A stretch of DNA of 64,000 nucleotides from an uncultured Caryophanales bacterium (GTDB lineage: Bacteria; Bacillota_I; Bacilli_A; RFN20; CAG-826). A program made the position numbers and the translations under genes. This document shows, piece by piece, positions 25,297 to 33,893 of this stretch. A model generated the notes under the pieces. The model had not been told where the DNA came from and made no database searches. It worked only from the letters and a program-made list of their open reading frames with translations. The DNA is taken from NCBI GenBank assembly GCA_902464635.1, contig CABQKC010000004.1:1-64000 (forward strand), read 5' to 3'. Position 1 is the stretch's first letter. Each line of letters begins with the position of its first letter.

Positions 25297-26006
25297 GTTA
25301 GATGACAAAGTTATTGCAACAAAATAGGACAGTTTAACGAATTTCTGAACTTTTAGCGTGTCCCTGTTGCAATGACTCTGGCCAAATTTGCATTATCCCG
25401 TGCTTTCGGCCATATTGTAGGCGTAGCGAAAGGCCGGCCGAGAGTGAGTTTGACTAACTCATTGCAACAGCCGCCCACCCCTTGGGGTGGTGTATACATA
25501 TTAACAATACGGTGACTATGGGTGTCCTGTCCATGCCTACTTTATTGATAGCACTTCAGCCGAGGTATCTTGAGTTGCTGATGATTTCCCTGTAGATGGT
25601 CGAGCGCGACTTCTTCAGCATCGACGCTACATCCCTCAGTGAAAGGCCCTTTGCTATGCCGGCCTGCAGGTTTATCCTGTCGTCGTGGTCTAGTCTTTTC
25701 TTTGACATTTCATCTCCTTTTCGGGCGGCGGCAACCCCATTATGCCAACCAGGCCGCGGCCGACGCGAACCCCTAGGGGTTTTGAAAGGATTTACGGATA
25801 CGGATCCAAATCCGTTACTATCACGAAATTCATTAGCTTTCCAGGAACAACCAATCTTAGTGTTTTAGGAATCACCGAAATTGGTGAAAGTTAAATCCCG
25901 AGGGGAATACTGTTTTGCCAAAAAGGGGAAAATAACATTCACCAATTTGGGCAACATAGCCAAAAAATCCCGTGGTCAATGGTGGATTTGGCGCTTGGAT
26001 ACCATT
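25297..26006. other. IS30-related debris, otherwise no gene
   Basis: This stretch is markedly richer in GC than its left flank. It contains the IS30 HTH fragment (25556-25708), the inverted end-like motifs named above, and short perfect palindromes (CCACCCC/GGGGTGG near 25475-25492, AACCCCTAGGGGTT near 25769-25782). No other frame is supported. Confidence 0.55.
25556..25708 (-). pseudogene. IS30-family transposase N-terminal fragment
   Basis: The 50-codon frame starts MSKKRLDHDDRINLQAGIAK and continues GLSLRDVASMLKKSRSTIYR then EIISNS, the HTH_38 DNA-binding region of IS30 transposases. It stops at TGA where the full enzyme would continue for about 250 more residues with the DDE domain, which is absent. 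GGAGATGAA precedes the ATG. It is a truncated, inactive copy; a stand-alone small HTH protein is possible but less likely. Confidence 0.75.
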
Positions 26007-26047
26007 TGTTGCAACAACTCTGTCAAGTAACAAATAGATTTTAAGGT
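26007..26047 (+). repeat. 41-base direct repeat, copy B
   Basis: Copy of 25256-25296 (see there), placed immediately upstream of the peptidase promoter. Together the two copies bracket the IS30 fragment. Confidence 0.65.
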
Positions 26048-26056
26048 AGCCAAGTG

Positions 26057-26085
26057 TTGACAATATTTTTTTGCAACGTTATAAT
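26057..26085 (+). promoter_or_regulatory. Consensus promoter of accessory locus 1
   Basis: TTGACA (26057-26062), 17 bases, TATAAT (26080-26085): a perfect housekeeping promoter. Unlike locus 2, the GACG(G/T)-N15-G(T/C)ATTTATT element is not seen here. The 52-nt leader carries GGAGG ten bases before the ATG at 26145. Confidence 0.9.
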
Positions 26086-26144
26086 GGGTTCACAAATCAT
26101 CATCAACCAACCGTTTCGAGTAAAAAATAGGAGGTATTTTGTTT

Positions 26145-27563
26145 ATGAAAGGGGTTTGTTCTAAAAAGATGCCATGGGCTTTGCTTTCGATGCCCATGCT
26201 GCTACTCATGTTGTGTCCTGCCTGCTCTTCGGCTACGTTTGAAATCCCGGAGCCGAGGCAAAAGGCAATCGTGGACAAGAACGTGTTCAGCATTCCTGCC
26301 GGCAAGGGCTATTTGGAAAACCATTTAAATTCGACGCTTGCCGAACGCGGGCTAGGAATCCAGCGCGCCAAGTTCGTCCCGACTATAGTTGATGGATACG
26401 TTAGATACTGTTACTATTTCGATTTCGAGGATGACAATGGTTATGCAGTTTTCGATGACGAAGGATTGTACCGCTTTGTGAAGGATGGGGACTTCCCATG
26501 GATATTCGAAAGGGATGTCTATTACGATTTGGAAGGCGGCTTTCTTGCCTATGACGACCAGGCCGACTGCTTAAGGAAGGTGGATGACATCACCGGCAAC
26601 ACACTCGACGACATCTATCCCGTCTGCCTCCAAAAAAGCGCATACAGCAGTATAGACGGCTGCATAAAATCCGCCGAGCTGTCCAGTTATATCGCTGCCG
26701 TCCACCCTACGTGGACTTTGGCCTACACGACGATAATGCAGGACTATTCAAAGCGCCGAATGAACACAAATAGCTATTATTATCAAGAGAAATTATTTGA
26801 AGATGGGAATCCTGAAGGTTCATACTCTGAAGGAAACTGTGGTCCCAACGCCATGTATTCGTTTCTATACAACCTGCCGACTGTTTCTTGCCCTAGTGGG
26901 ACCAACTATCAATATTGCAATAATCTTATCAATGGCAGGAGAGTTACGCCGAGAAGGCAGTACTTCCTTGACGGTCTGGATGTTTTTTCCGATGCCTTGT
27001 CCGATAACGTCTACTATTTGGACGAAAACGGGAATTATCAAACCTCCCCGGCACCTTCCCCCAGAATTAACAGAGTACACTGGCACCTGCAACCATCTAA
27101 CATGCCTGTTTGGTCCCGCAGCGATGACCTCTATTGGCAGGTTAGGGCAGAATCCATAGAAAGGGGCTATGACCCAAGGTACGGGTTCAGCATGTACGAT
27201 CACAGCGAGGCCGTTTTGGAAACGATACTCAATTCCTATTACGGGCATAGCGCCAATATCTATAGGACCGAGGTCTTGCTGGACATTACATCGAATATCG
27301 TTTACGGAATTCCGGTCGTTATGTCTACGAACGGTTCATTGTCTTACAGCAACCACGGAATGGTTGTTTACGGCTACAAGCGCTATACCTATAACGAAAC
27401 CGTAAACGGCGCCTCCGTAACCAAGTCTGCATACATGCTTTTGGTTGACGATGGTTGGGCTCCCGATGGCGATCCTAATCAACGGTGGTTTGATCCAAAC
27501 AGGACATCTATAAATAGGTTTTTTTGCACCGATAGGAATTCCTTGACTTGGCCAAGTTGCTAG
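26145..27563 (+). CDS. Secreted papain-like cysteine peptidase, streptopain/C10-like (locus 1)
   Basis: The start at 26145 is set by AGGAGG; 472 residues. Residues 1-27 form a signal peptide, possibly a lipoprotein one (LMLCPAC). Residues about 30-205 look like a pro-domain (DNGYAVFDDEGLYRFVKDG). The catalytic domain shows EGNCGPNAMYSFLYN (Cys about 232), SNHGMVVYGYKRY (His about 404) and LLVDDGWAPDGDPNQRWFDP, an Asp/Asn-Trp motif as in C10 and C39-like enzymes. The protein ends RFFCTDRNSLTWPSC; the terminal Ser-Cys is shared with the locus 2 peptidase. A lipoprotein gene follows after 10 bases, then a radical SAM gene. GC content is higher than in neighbouring genes, pointing to transfer. 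The peptidase class is inferred from motifs; the substrate is unknown. Confidence 0.75.
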   Translation: MKGVCSKKMPWALLSMPMLLLMLCPACSSATFEIPEPRQKAIVDKNVFSIPAGKGYLENHLNSTLAERGLGIQRAKFVPTIVDGYVRYCYYFDFEDDNGYAVFDDEGLYRFVKDGDFPWIFERDVYYDLEGGFLAYDDQADCLRKVDDITGNTLDDIYPVCLQKSAYSSIDGCIKSAELSSYIAAVHPTWTLAYTTIMQDYSKRRMNTNSYYYQEKLFEDGNPEGSYSEGNCGPNAMYSFLYNLPTVSCPSGTNYQYCNNLINGRRVTPRRQYFLDGLDVFSDALSDNVYYLDENGNYQTSPAPSPRINRVHWHLQPSNMPVWSRSDDLYWQVRAESIERGYDPRYGFSMYDHSEAVLETILNSYYGHSANIYRTEVLLDITSNIVYGIPVVMSTNGSLSYSNHGMVVYGYKRYTYNETVNGASVTKSAYMLLVDDGWAPDGDPNQRWFDPNRTSINRFFCTDRNSLTWPSC

Positions 27564-27573
27564 GAGGTTTTTT

Positions 27574-28125
27574 ATGAAAAAGAAATTATTATGTGCAACG
27601 ATATTGATTGCTATTCTAGCTTCTTGTAAAGGCAATTCTAGCTCCAAAACCGTTAGTGATCAAACACCGATGAGATATGGTTGTGAAGGAGTTGGTATCG
27701 AACTTAAAGAAGGAGGTTATTATAGAATAAATTCCATGAAAATGGGAGATGGGCTTCTTCGGCTTTCCGGCAAATTTATTGTAAATAGGGAAGCGTCTGA
27801 TTTTTGCGCCTATATGATTATTGGAACAGATACAATATTAACTTTCAATCTTGTTTACGATTTGAAAAAAGATTGGTCTTTAAACTTAGACGGCTTTATG
27901 GAGTTTTCTTTTATATTGCCGGATGGAATTTATGACATCATAAGAGCCAACCGGGACCATACTATACCAAAAGTTATTTATACCGATTTCGGACTTGGTC
28001 CGGCTGAATCCCCTTTCTTTTTAACAGGATGGATAAGTGATGACATTGCTGAAAAGTATTCTTTTTATCAGCTATTGTATGGCGGCCATTGTGTTGGCGA
28101 TTTAGATTGCGTATTATGTGATTAA
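27574..28125 (+). CDS. Lipoprotein with a Cys-rich C-terminal tail (locus 1)
   Basis: The 183-residue protein has a clean lipoprotein signal, MKKKLLCATILIAILASC, and AGGAGG before the ATG. The mature part is beta-rich and of no family I recognise. The last 14 residues, GGHCVGDLDCVLCD, hold three cysteines, unusual for an exported protein of a low-GC anaerobe and reminiscent of radical-SAM substrate tails. It lies between the peptidase gene (10 bases away) and the radical SAM gene (8 bases away), so all three are one operon. It may be the peptidase's inhibitor, partner or target, or the maturase substrate; these are guesses. Confidence 0.7.
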   Translation: MKKKLLCATILIAILASCKGNSSSKTVSDQTPMRYGCEGVGIELKEGGYYRINSMKMGDGLLRLSGKFIVNREASDFCAYMIIGTDTILTFNLVYDLKKDWSLNLDGFMEFSFILPDGIYDIIRANRDHTIPKVIYTDFGLGPAESPFFLTGWISDDIAEKYSFYQLLYGGHCVGDLDCVLCD

Positions 28126-28133
28126 CTATTTGC

Positions 28134-29486
28134 ATGAAATATACAATCTTGGGAATCGATGCATGGATTGACGGCAGGTCAGGCTGTTTTGCTTTTAGCG
28201 AAAACGACTTGAATAGAAACGCTTTGAGGTCCTTTGATTTTGACTCTTTCAAACCCTTATATAAAGAATACAACCCTACTTCAGTGACGTTTTGCGTAAA
28301 TCTAAGCGATTCCTGTAACTTGGCGTGTGACTATTGCTTTAACTATAAAAAGAAAAACAAAAGTATTGTTCTTGAAGATGCCTTGTCCTTTCTTGAAACG
28401 TGTTTTTCAACGTTTCCTAAAAAAGAAAAGTATTATGTAGACCTTTCCGGCAAGGGTGAACCATTGTTGTTTATCGATAAGATTCTAAAGATAAAAGAAT
28501 ATTGTGATAGAAAATCTAATGAGTTAAACAGAGAAGTTCTTGTCCAGTTCGTTTGCAATGGTACGCTGCTTGAAACAACCATTGCCGAAATTCTTCAAAA
28601 GAATGGGATCCTTTTTGGCGTTTCGCTAGATGGCGATAAGAAAACTCATGACAAGCATAGAAAGACGAAGGATGGAAATTCAACGTATGAGTTGATTCTT
28701 AATAATGTTACCAGTATCTCTCACCATGAATATGTCGGTGCCGCTTGCACTCTGACTAGTGATGTATTCTCTTTAAAGGAATCGCTCGTTGAACTTTCTA
28801 AGACTTTCAATACCGTTTCGTATAAACCCAGCAGAGACTGTGAATTTTCTATTAACGAAAAATCTATTGCTCCATGGCTAAAAAGTTATGACGATCTAAT
28901 AGAGTTTTTAGTTGAAGAAACAAGTAGGGGGAACCTTAAGTATATAAAGACACTGCTAAATGGGGATGATTATTTTGGGAAATATCTAAAACGAGTTATG
29001 CTAAACCAAAGGAGTACAGTTAGATGTGATGCCGGCTTATCTAGATTTACCCTTGACGACAATGGCTTCGTCTATGCTTGCCCGGCGTCTTTTAAGATAG
29101 AGAAACTTAAAGTAGGCGACAAAAAACACATCGATTTAGACAAGTCTGAAAATTTATTTAGGGAACAAATTATGAAAGAAGGCTGCTGCAATTGTGATTT
29201 TCGTAATATTTGTGGCGGAGAATGCATGGTTGAGAGCTATATTTCAAAGGGCATCAACAAAACGATGTGCAAATACAAGTCTCACCTAATACTCCTTTCG
29301 ATATATTTCGCTAAAAAGGTCATGGATTCAAACCAGCAAGCTTTTAGTGATGTGCGTGAATTTTGCATTGAGGTAGATAATAGGCGGAGGTTAGATAAGT
29401 CTTTGGCTTTGTTTTTGGAAAAACATCCAGAGTATGACTTTATTATTGGCAAGCGTGTTTACGACGCCGAAGAAAAGAAATATTAG
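28134..29486 (+). CDS. Radical SAM / SPASM peptide- or protein-modifying enzyme (locus 1)
   Basis: The 450-residue protein carries the radical SAM motif DSCNLACDYCFNY (Cys 61, 65, 68), then YYVDLSGKGEPLLF (Gly-rich SAM contact) and FGVSLDGDK. A full SPASM set follows: Cys 298, Cys 316 after GFVYA, CCNCDFRNICGGEC (Cys 351, 354, 360, 364) and Cys 379. Two auxiliary 4Fe-4S clusters are expected. Such enzymes install thioether, C-C or formylglycine modifications in ribosomal peptides and proteins; anaerobic sulfatase maturases are the nearest known type. No sulfatase or classical short precursor is adjacent, so the exported peptidase and the Cys-tailed lipoprotein are the best substrate candidates. 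The locus 2 homologue (42860-44194) shares architecture and many residues. Confidence 0.85.
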   Translation: MKYTILGIDAWIDGRSGCFAFSENDLNRNALRSFDFDSFKPLYKEYNPTSVTFCVNLSDSCNLACDYCFNYKKKNKSIVLEDALSFLETCFSTFPKKEKYYVDLSGKGEPLLFIDKILKIKEYCDRKSNELNREVLVQFVCNGTLLETTIAEILQKNGILFGVSLDGDKKTHDKHRKTKDGNSTYELILNNVTSISHHEYVGAACTLTSDVFSLKESLVELSKTFNTVSYKPSRDCEFSINEKSIAPWLKSYDDLIEFLVEETSRGNLKYIKTLLNGDDYFGKYLKRVMLNQRSTVRCDAGLSRFTLDDNGFVYACPASFKIEKLKVGDKKHIDLDKSENLFREQIMKEGCCNCDFRNICGGECMVESYISKGINKTMCKYKSHLILLSIYFAKKVMDSNQQAFSDVREFCIEVDNRRRLDKSLALFLEKHPEYDFIIGKRVYDAEEKKY

Positions 29487-29555
29487 GAAAAGCTGTTTTG
29501 GTCGAATCCGTGTTTTGGATGGGAAGCCATCTTAGAAAATGGATAATTTTAAGAC

Positions 29556-29602
29556 TTATTGCTTTTTGTCGTGTTTCTGCTGCAATGGTTCTGTCGAGTA
29601 AC
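29556..29602 (+). repeat. Right flanking repeat of accessory locus 1
   Basis: Imperfect direct copy of 25233-25280 lying 70 bases after the radical SAM stop. It marks the probable right border of the transferred segment. Confidence 0.55.
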
Positions 29603-29674
29603 CCTTCCTTTTTCTTTGCTTTGGAATAACAAAATATAGAGTTTATGAGCAGTGTTTATATAATATAGGTACTT

Positions 29675-30013
29675 ATGGAATATGTAGAATTTAATAATTA
29701 CGAATCAATAGTAGACCCTGCTAACAAATTAGTGCATTGCTATAAAGATAGTGAGGGCAATATATTTTATGTTGAGCCTGGTTTTTATGATGGTTTAGAG
29801 GGATTCAAAGAAAAACGTCCTGAATCTTTTCACTTAATTATGGAAGAGATAGATAAAACCATAAAAAGTAAGCATAAGGTTATATTTACTGCCGATTTCG
29901 AAAATCCTTGGATTACTAGAGAAGGATACATTTATAGGGAAATATTTGATATTACTGATCCTCTTTTGATTTTTGTCGAAGATAAATCAAGGGGTTCGGA
30001 TTATGGGGATTAG
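29675..30013 (+). CDS. Hypothetical acidic protein, 112 residues
   Basis: No family is recognised. The sequence is soluble and acidic, with blocks HCYKDSEGNIFYVEPGFYDG and EKRPESFHLIMEEIDKT. A TATAAT box lies about 11 bases upstream of the ATG, so the leader would be at most a few bases; no SD is visible. It follows the right flanking repeat of locus 1, so it may be the first ancestral gene past the insertion or part of the transferred segment. Confidence 0.5.
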   Translation: MEYVEFNNYESIVDPANKLVHCYKDSEGNIFYVEPGFYDGLEGFKEKRPESFHLIMEEIDKTIKSKHKVIFTADFENPWITREGYIYREIFDITDPLLIFVEDKSRGSDYGD

Positions 30014-30079
30014 TTTGAGCGTATTTCAATAATGCGTTCATCTCTTTTTTAATTGGTTAATTAAAAGCATAATTATTGC

Positions 30080-31390
30080 ATGAAATATTATTTAGCAATT
30101 GATATCGGTGCGACTAGCGGTCGTCACATATTGGGCCATTTTGAGAACGATGAGCTCAAAATCGAAGAAATCTATAGATTTGATACTCCTTTAGTACAAG
30201 ATGGAAACGGACATGCCTATTGGGATGTAGATAAGCTTTTTACCTATGTTAAAGAGGGCATGAAAAAAGCCAAGGAACTTAATAAAATCCCTTCTAGAAT
30301 TGGAATTGATACCTTTGGGGTAGATTATGCCTTGCTCGATGGAAATAATTCTAGGATAGGCAATATAACTTCCTATAGGGATATAAGAACCAAGCAAGCC
30401 AAGAAAGAATTATTAACTCCTGAAAAAGAATTTGAATTAACAGGAATCCAACCAAACGAATTCAATTCTTGTTACCAACTTTATTGCGATTATAAATCCG
30501 GAAAGCTAGAGAAAGCTAAAACTATTATTTTCTTGCCTTCATATTTAGGATATTTACTTACTGGTACCCTTCAAAATGAACTTTCTATCCTTTCAACTGG
30601 GGCTCTTCTTACCCCTGGAGGAAAATCATATTCAAAAGAAATGCTAGATAATCTTGGTTTAAAAGAAAGTCAATTTCCTCCGATAGTAGAAGCTGGTACC
30701 TCCTTAGGGAAATTACTTCCTGAAATCGAAAAAGAAGTAGGGTATCAAAGCGAAGTCATTGCATCTTTAGAGCATGATACTGCAGCTGCTTTCTTTGGGT
30801 CTGGAGCTAAAAAGGGAGATATTCTTCTTTCTAGTGGCACCTGGAGCCTATTGGGAATACTTCTAGATGAACCAATCGCGACAAAAGAAGCCTATGAAGC
30901 TAGTTTTACTAATGAATTATCATTCCCAAATGAAGTTAGATTCTTAAAGAACATCATTGGGATGTGGATTATTAATAATCTAGTACGTGAACTAAAATTA
31001 GATTCAGTTTTAGATGCCGTGAAAGAGGCTAGCAAAGAAGAATCTAGGCAATATAAATTTACATTTGATGCATCAGATAGTTCATTGCTTAATCCTTTAT
31101 CAATGAAAGATGCTATCTATGATTTATTAAGAAAAGATGGATATAAATTGCCATCTAACATAGGTGAATTATTCTACTGCGCTTATCATTCTTTAGCCAA
31201 AGCCTATGATACGGCGATTAAAGGAATAAAAAACATTACAAATAAAAAAGCCTCATCGATTTATATTTTCGGTGGAGGCGTTAAGGCTGAAATATTAAAT
31301 AAATTAACTGAAGAAGTAACTGGCTTAAAAGTTATTAGGGGACCATCCGAAGCTACTGCAATCGGAACTTTACTTGTTATCTCTAAGTAA
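30080..31390 (+). CDS. rhaB: Rhamnulokinase
   Basis: This 436-residue FGGY-family sugar kinase opens YYLAIDIGATSGRHILGHFE (phosphate-1 motif). The RhaB-like core FGVDYALLDGN has the catalytic Asp, and the ATP-binding end has YIFGGGVKAEILNKL. It phosphorylates L-rhamnulose to rhamnulose-1-phosphate, between RhaA and RhaD, both encoded 3-5 kb downstream. The gene is on its own, separated from rhaAD by lgt, a CPBP gene and the DeoR regulator. A CATAAT box six bases before the ATG suggests a leaderless mRNA. Its last 21 bases overlap the convergent lgt gene. Confidence 0.93.
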   Translation: MKYYLAIDIGATSGRHILGHFENDELKIEEIYRFDTPLVQDGNGHAYWDVDKLFTYVKEGMKKAKELNKIPSRIGIDTFGVDYALLDGNNSRIGNITSYRDIRTKQAKKELLTPEKEFELTGIQPNEFNSCYQLYCDYKSGKLEKAKTIIFLPSYLGYLLTGTLQNELSILSTGALLTPGGKSYSKEMLDNLGLKESQFPPIVEAGTSLGKLLPEIEKEVGYQSEVIASLEHDTAAAFFGSGAKKGDILLSSGTWSLLGILLDEPIATKEAYEASFTNELSFPNEVRFLKNIIGMWIINNLVRELKLDSVLDAVKEASKEESRQYKFTFDASDSSLLNPLSMKDAIYDLLRKDGYKLPSNIGELFYCAYHSLAKAYDTAIKGIKNITNKKASSIYIFGGGVKAEILNKLTEEVTGLKVIRGPSEATAIGTLLVISK

Positions 31391-32128
31391 ACTTACTCTT
31401 TTATCGTCTATTATTAGATAAATTACATATCCAATCCCCAGTGCAAATAGGATTATTGACCAGAATTGAGAAGGGGATATATTTCCTATTAATTGACCCC
31501 TGTGGTCGCCTCTAAAGAATTCGATAACAAACCTCCACACTGAATAGGAAAATAGATATACGGGTGCAGCCAATTTGCCTTTTTTAAGGGCAAGTATAAA
31601 TAAAATAATACCTAGGATTATCATAAATATTGCTTCCATTAAGTTAGTCGGGATTACTTTTCCAGGAACATTTGGAAAATGAATTCCAATCCAGGAGGTG
31701 GTCACTTTTCCATAACAACATCCAGCAAGGAAACATCCAATTCGTCCAAACCCTTGCGCGATAGCAACACAAGCAGGGGCGAAGGAAAGAATATGATCTT
31801 TTAAACAAGGTCCGAATTTTCTTTTTATGATTAGAAAATAACCTAACAAGAAAGATAAGACCCCAAATATAAGCCCTCCGTAAAAAGTCATTGACCAACT
31901 CCATTTATATGAAGTTGGATTTTCTATATAGTCATAAAGGTTTTGGAAAAGAACCGCCCCAAAAAGCCCGACTATAACCGCGATTATCCCATCTATTTCA
32001 ATATAAGATATAAGTAATCTATTTAGTTCTTTTTTCTTGCCATATATCTCAACAAATAGCAAAACAAAAATCATCCCTATAAATATCATTAATGAATATG
32101 AATCAATAAAGCCAATGTTTGGATACAT
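31370..32128 (-). CDS. lgt: Prolipoprotein diacylglyceryl transferase
   Basis: This 252-residue polytopic protein has about seven membrane segments and the Lgt core: FYGGLIFGVLSFLLGYF, then the signature GFGRIGCFLAGCCYG and PTNLMEAIFMI. Lgt transfers diacylglyceryl from phosphatidylglycerol to the lipobox Cys. The need is evident: the window encodes at least five lipoproteins. A TAGAAT box lies six bases before the ATG, another leaderless candidate. The 3' end overlaps rhaB by 21 bases on the opposite strand. Confidence 0.88.
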   Translation of the reverse strand: MYPNIGFIDSYSLMIFIGMIFVLLFVEIYGKKKELNRLLISYIEIDGIIAVIVGLFGAVLFQNLYDYIENPTSYKWSWSMTFYGGLIFGVLSFLLGYFLIIKRKFGPCLKDHILSFAPACVAIAQGFGRIGCFLAGCCYGKVTTSWIGIHFPNVPGKVIPTNLMEAIFMIILGIILFILALKKGKLAAPVYLFSYSVWRFVIEFFRGDHRGQLIGNISPSQFWSIILFALGIGYVIYLIIDDKRVSLLRDNK

Positions 32129-32219
32129 GGATTTATTCTAGAGCAAGGAAGAGCAAATTAACAAGTTTAATACATACATGTTCTACCTATTTTTATTTGG
32201 ATAATCTAAAATTCTAGGC

Positions 32220-32906
32220 ATGGAAAAGAAAATGCAAGTATCCACATCCCTTATTATTTGCATTCTTTATCTTTGCTTTATTTCTTTAGGAAGCAATTAT
32301 TCTTCTTTTGATGGGGCAAAAATTAGATTCATCGTCAAAATAATATTTTTCACCTTCTTAATAATATTTGGATATAACAAAAAGGAAGAAAAATCCAAGT
32401 TTTCATTTTGGTATTTGCCATTCTTTTTCTTATTCCCCTTTTCTAACTATATAAGTCTATTTAGCAGGGGCGTTATATCGTTTTCCTATTCAAATGAACT
32501 AATTTTCTATTTCTTTGATTGCCTTTTGACTGCCTTTATAGAAGAGAAGATATTTAGGAGTTTATTTATATTTAGTAACGACGAGAATAAAAATAAAGCC
32601 ATCGTGGTTTCTTCTATTGTCTTTGCCTTGTCCCATTTATTAAATGGGATTAGCTTTGCGAGTCTTCTTCAAGTTATCTATACATTTGGATTAGGTATTG
32701 TCTTAGGGAGTTTATATGCCTATGGAGGAGGGTTTATTTATTGTTTTCTCCTTCATTTCCTCTTTAATTTTTTTAATGGATATCTATATAGTTGCTTTAA
32801 TAATACAAAAATAGACACTTTATATATCGTTAGTAACGTTATAGTAGGTGTCGTTATTGTTATTTATTACTTATCTATTCTTTTAATAAAGAGAAAGAAG
32901 AAATAA
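32220..32906 (+). CDS. CPBP-family intramembrane protease
   Basis: The 228-residue membrane protein has about seven helices. CPBP (Abi/Rce1-like) motifs are present: EEKIFRSLFIF (Glu-Glu-x3-Arg), FALSHLLNGI (His) and LLHFLFNFFNG (His-x3-Asn), which together bind zinc in the membrane. Relatives cleave prenylated or bacteriocin-related peptides, or give self-immunity. A link to the exported proteins of loci 1 and 2 is conceivable but unsupported. A TAAAAT box seven bases before the ATG again suggests no leader. Confidence 0.82.
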   Translation: MEKKMQVSTSLIICILYLCFISLGSNYSSFDGAKIRFIVKIIFFTFLIIFGYNKKEEKSKFSFWYLPFFFLFPFSNYISLFSRGVISFSYSNELIFYFFDCLLTAFIEEKIFRSLFIFSNDENKNKAIVVSSIVFALSHLLNGISFASLLQVIYTFGLGIVLGSLYAYGGGFIYCFLLHFLFNFFNGYLYSCFNNTKIDTLYIVSNVIVGVVIVIYYLSILLIKRKKK

Positions 32907-32907
32907 A

Positions 32908-33675
32908 TTACTTATCCGCGATTACTAATTGTATATTTAAATCTTCGAATAATTTTTTGAATTCTAGTGGAGGCATGGAGTCAGTTATTACTATATCCAC
33001 CTTATCCCAAGTGCAGTTAGATACTAGATGGGTATGGTTCCATTTTGTATGGTCTACTAGAAGGATATGCTTGCTAGATCTTTTTAACATGGCGGCTTTG
33101 CAACGTTGGGATTCAACCGTTCCTTCAGTTGGACCATTTTCTAAAGAAGCACCTTTACAAGAAAAGAAGAAGGCATCGCAAGTGAAACCGTTGATGAAAT
33201 TAATGACATCACCAGAAAAACTAGATGCTGATCTTTTTTGGATTTCTCCACCCGCTATATAACCCTTGCAGTTTTGGCAAGAAGCAATTTGAAGGCTACA
33301 TTCCAAACCATTTGTAATTATTGTTACATCATTTCTTTTGCCTAGGAATTGAACTATTTTTGCTACTGTTGTAGATGAATCAAAGAAATAACACCCTCCG
33401 TTTTCAATATAATCTAGGGCTTTGATAGCTATATGTCTTTTTTCTAATACATTAGATTGTTTTCTAACGATAGAAGAAGTTTCTCCTGTAGTGGCTCCGA
33501 TTAAACTAGCTCCTCCATGGAGTCTTTGAATTAATCCTGCCTCATCTAATAACGCTAGGTCTCTTCTAATTGTAGCAGGAGATGCATAGACCAAAGAGGC
33601 CAATTCATCCACCCTTACAAATGTCTTTTCTTTAATAATGTCTAAAATCTGGTTTTGTCTTTCATCTATCAACAT
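32908..33675 (-). CDS. DeoR-family regulator, probable rhamnose repressor
   Basis: The start is the ATG at 33675, preceded by AAGGTG; 255 residues. The N-terminal DeoR helix-turn-helix reads DERQNQILDIIKEKTFVRVD then YASPATIRRDLALL. The C-terminal DeoRC sugar-phosphate domain shows FFDSSTTVAKIVQFL and ITNGLECSLQIA. It is transcribed away from rhaAD, and the shared intergenic region holds four copies of A(A/T)TTTTGATTA, its likely operators. Rhamnulose-1-phosphate would be a plausible inducer. Binding and inducer are inference. Confidence 0.85.
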   Translation of the reverse strand: MLIDERQNQILDIIKEKTFVRVDELASLVYASPATIRRDLALLDEAGLIQRLHGGASLIGATTGETSSIVRKQSNVLEKRHIAIKALDYIENGGCYFFDSSTTVAKIVQFLGKRNDVTIITNGLECSLQIASCQNCKGYIAGGEIQKRSASSFSGDVINFINGFTCDAFFFSCKGASLENGPTEGTVESQRCKAAMLKRSSKHILLVDHTKWNHTHLVSNCTWDKVDIVITDSMPPLEFKKLFEDLNIQLVIADK

Positions 33676-33703
33676 ATTTTTCACCTTGTAGATATGCTTG
33701 AGC

Positions 33704-33893
33704 AATTTTGATTATAATTCAAGATTATATTCATAAATTTAATCAAAAATAAGCACAAAAGAGCACTTAATGTCTATTTTTATTGAATAAGTAATAAAAA
33801 ATGTCGAAAAACAACGAAAATTAAAGATGTCCATTTTTGATTAAGTTTGAACAAAACAATTATTAAACATTCGTTTGTAATCAATTTTGATTA
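33704..33893. promoter_or_regulatory. Four operator-like sites between the DeoR gene and rhaA
   Basis: The 11-mer A(A/T)TTTTGATTA occurs at 33704-33714, 33833-33843 and 33883-33893 on the plus strand, and inverted at 33740-33750 (TAATCAAAAAT). The first two lie near the regulator's promoter and the last two near that of rhaA. DeoR proteins commonly bind several such repeats and loop the DNA. Confidence 0.6.

Noticed and set aside
25596..25868. Plus-strand open frame over the IS30 fragment
   Set aside because: It is the antisense shadow of the HTH_38 frame, whose sequence is clearly recognisable on the minus strand.
26007..26144. Search for the locus 2 sigma element upstream of the locus 1 peptidase
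   Set aside because: Only a perfect TTGACA-N17-TATAAT promoter is present; GACG(G/T) with a G(T/C)ATTTATT box at the right distance is not found, so locus 1 is not assigned to the sigma regulon.
28126..29486. Sulfatase-maturase call for the radical SAM proteins
   Set aside because: The Cys pattern is compatible, but no sulfatase with C/S-x-P-x-R is encoded nearby, so a broader peptide/protein-modifying SPASM call is safer.
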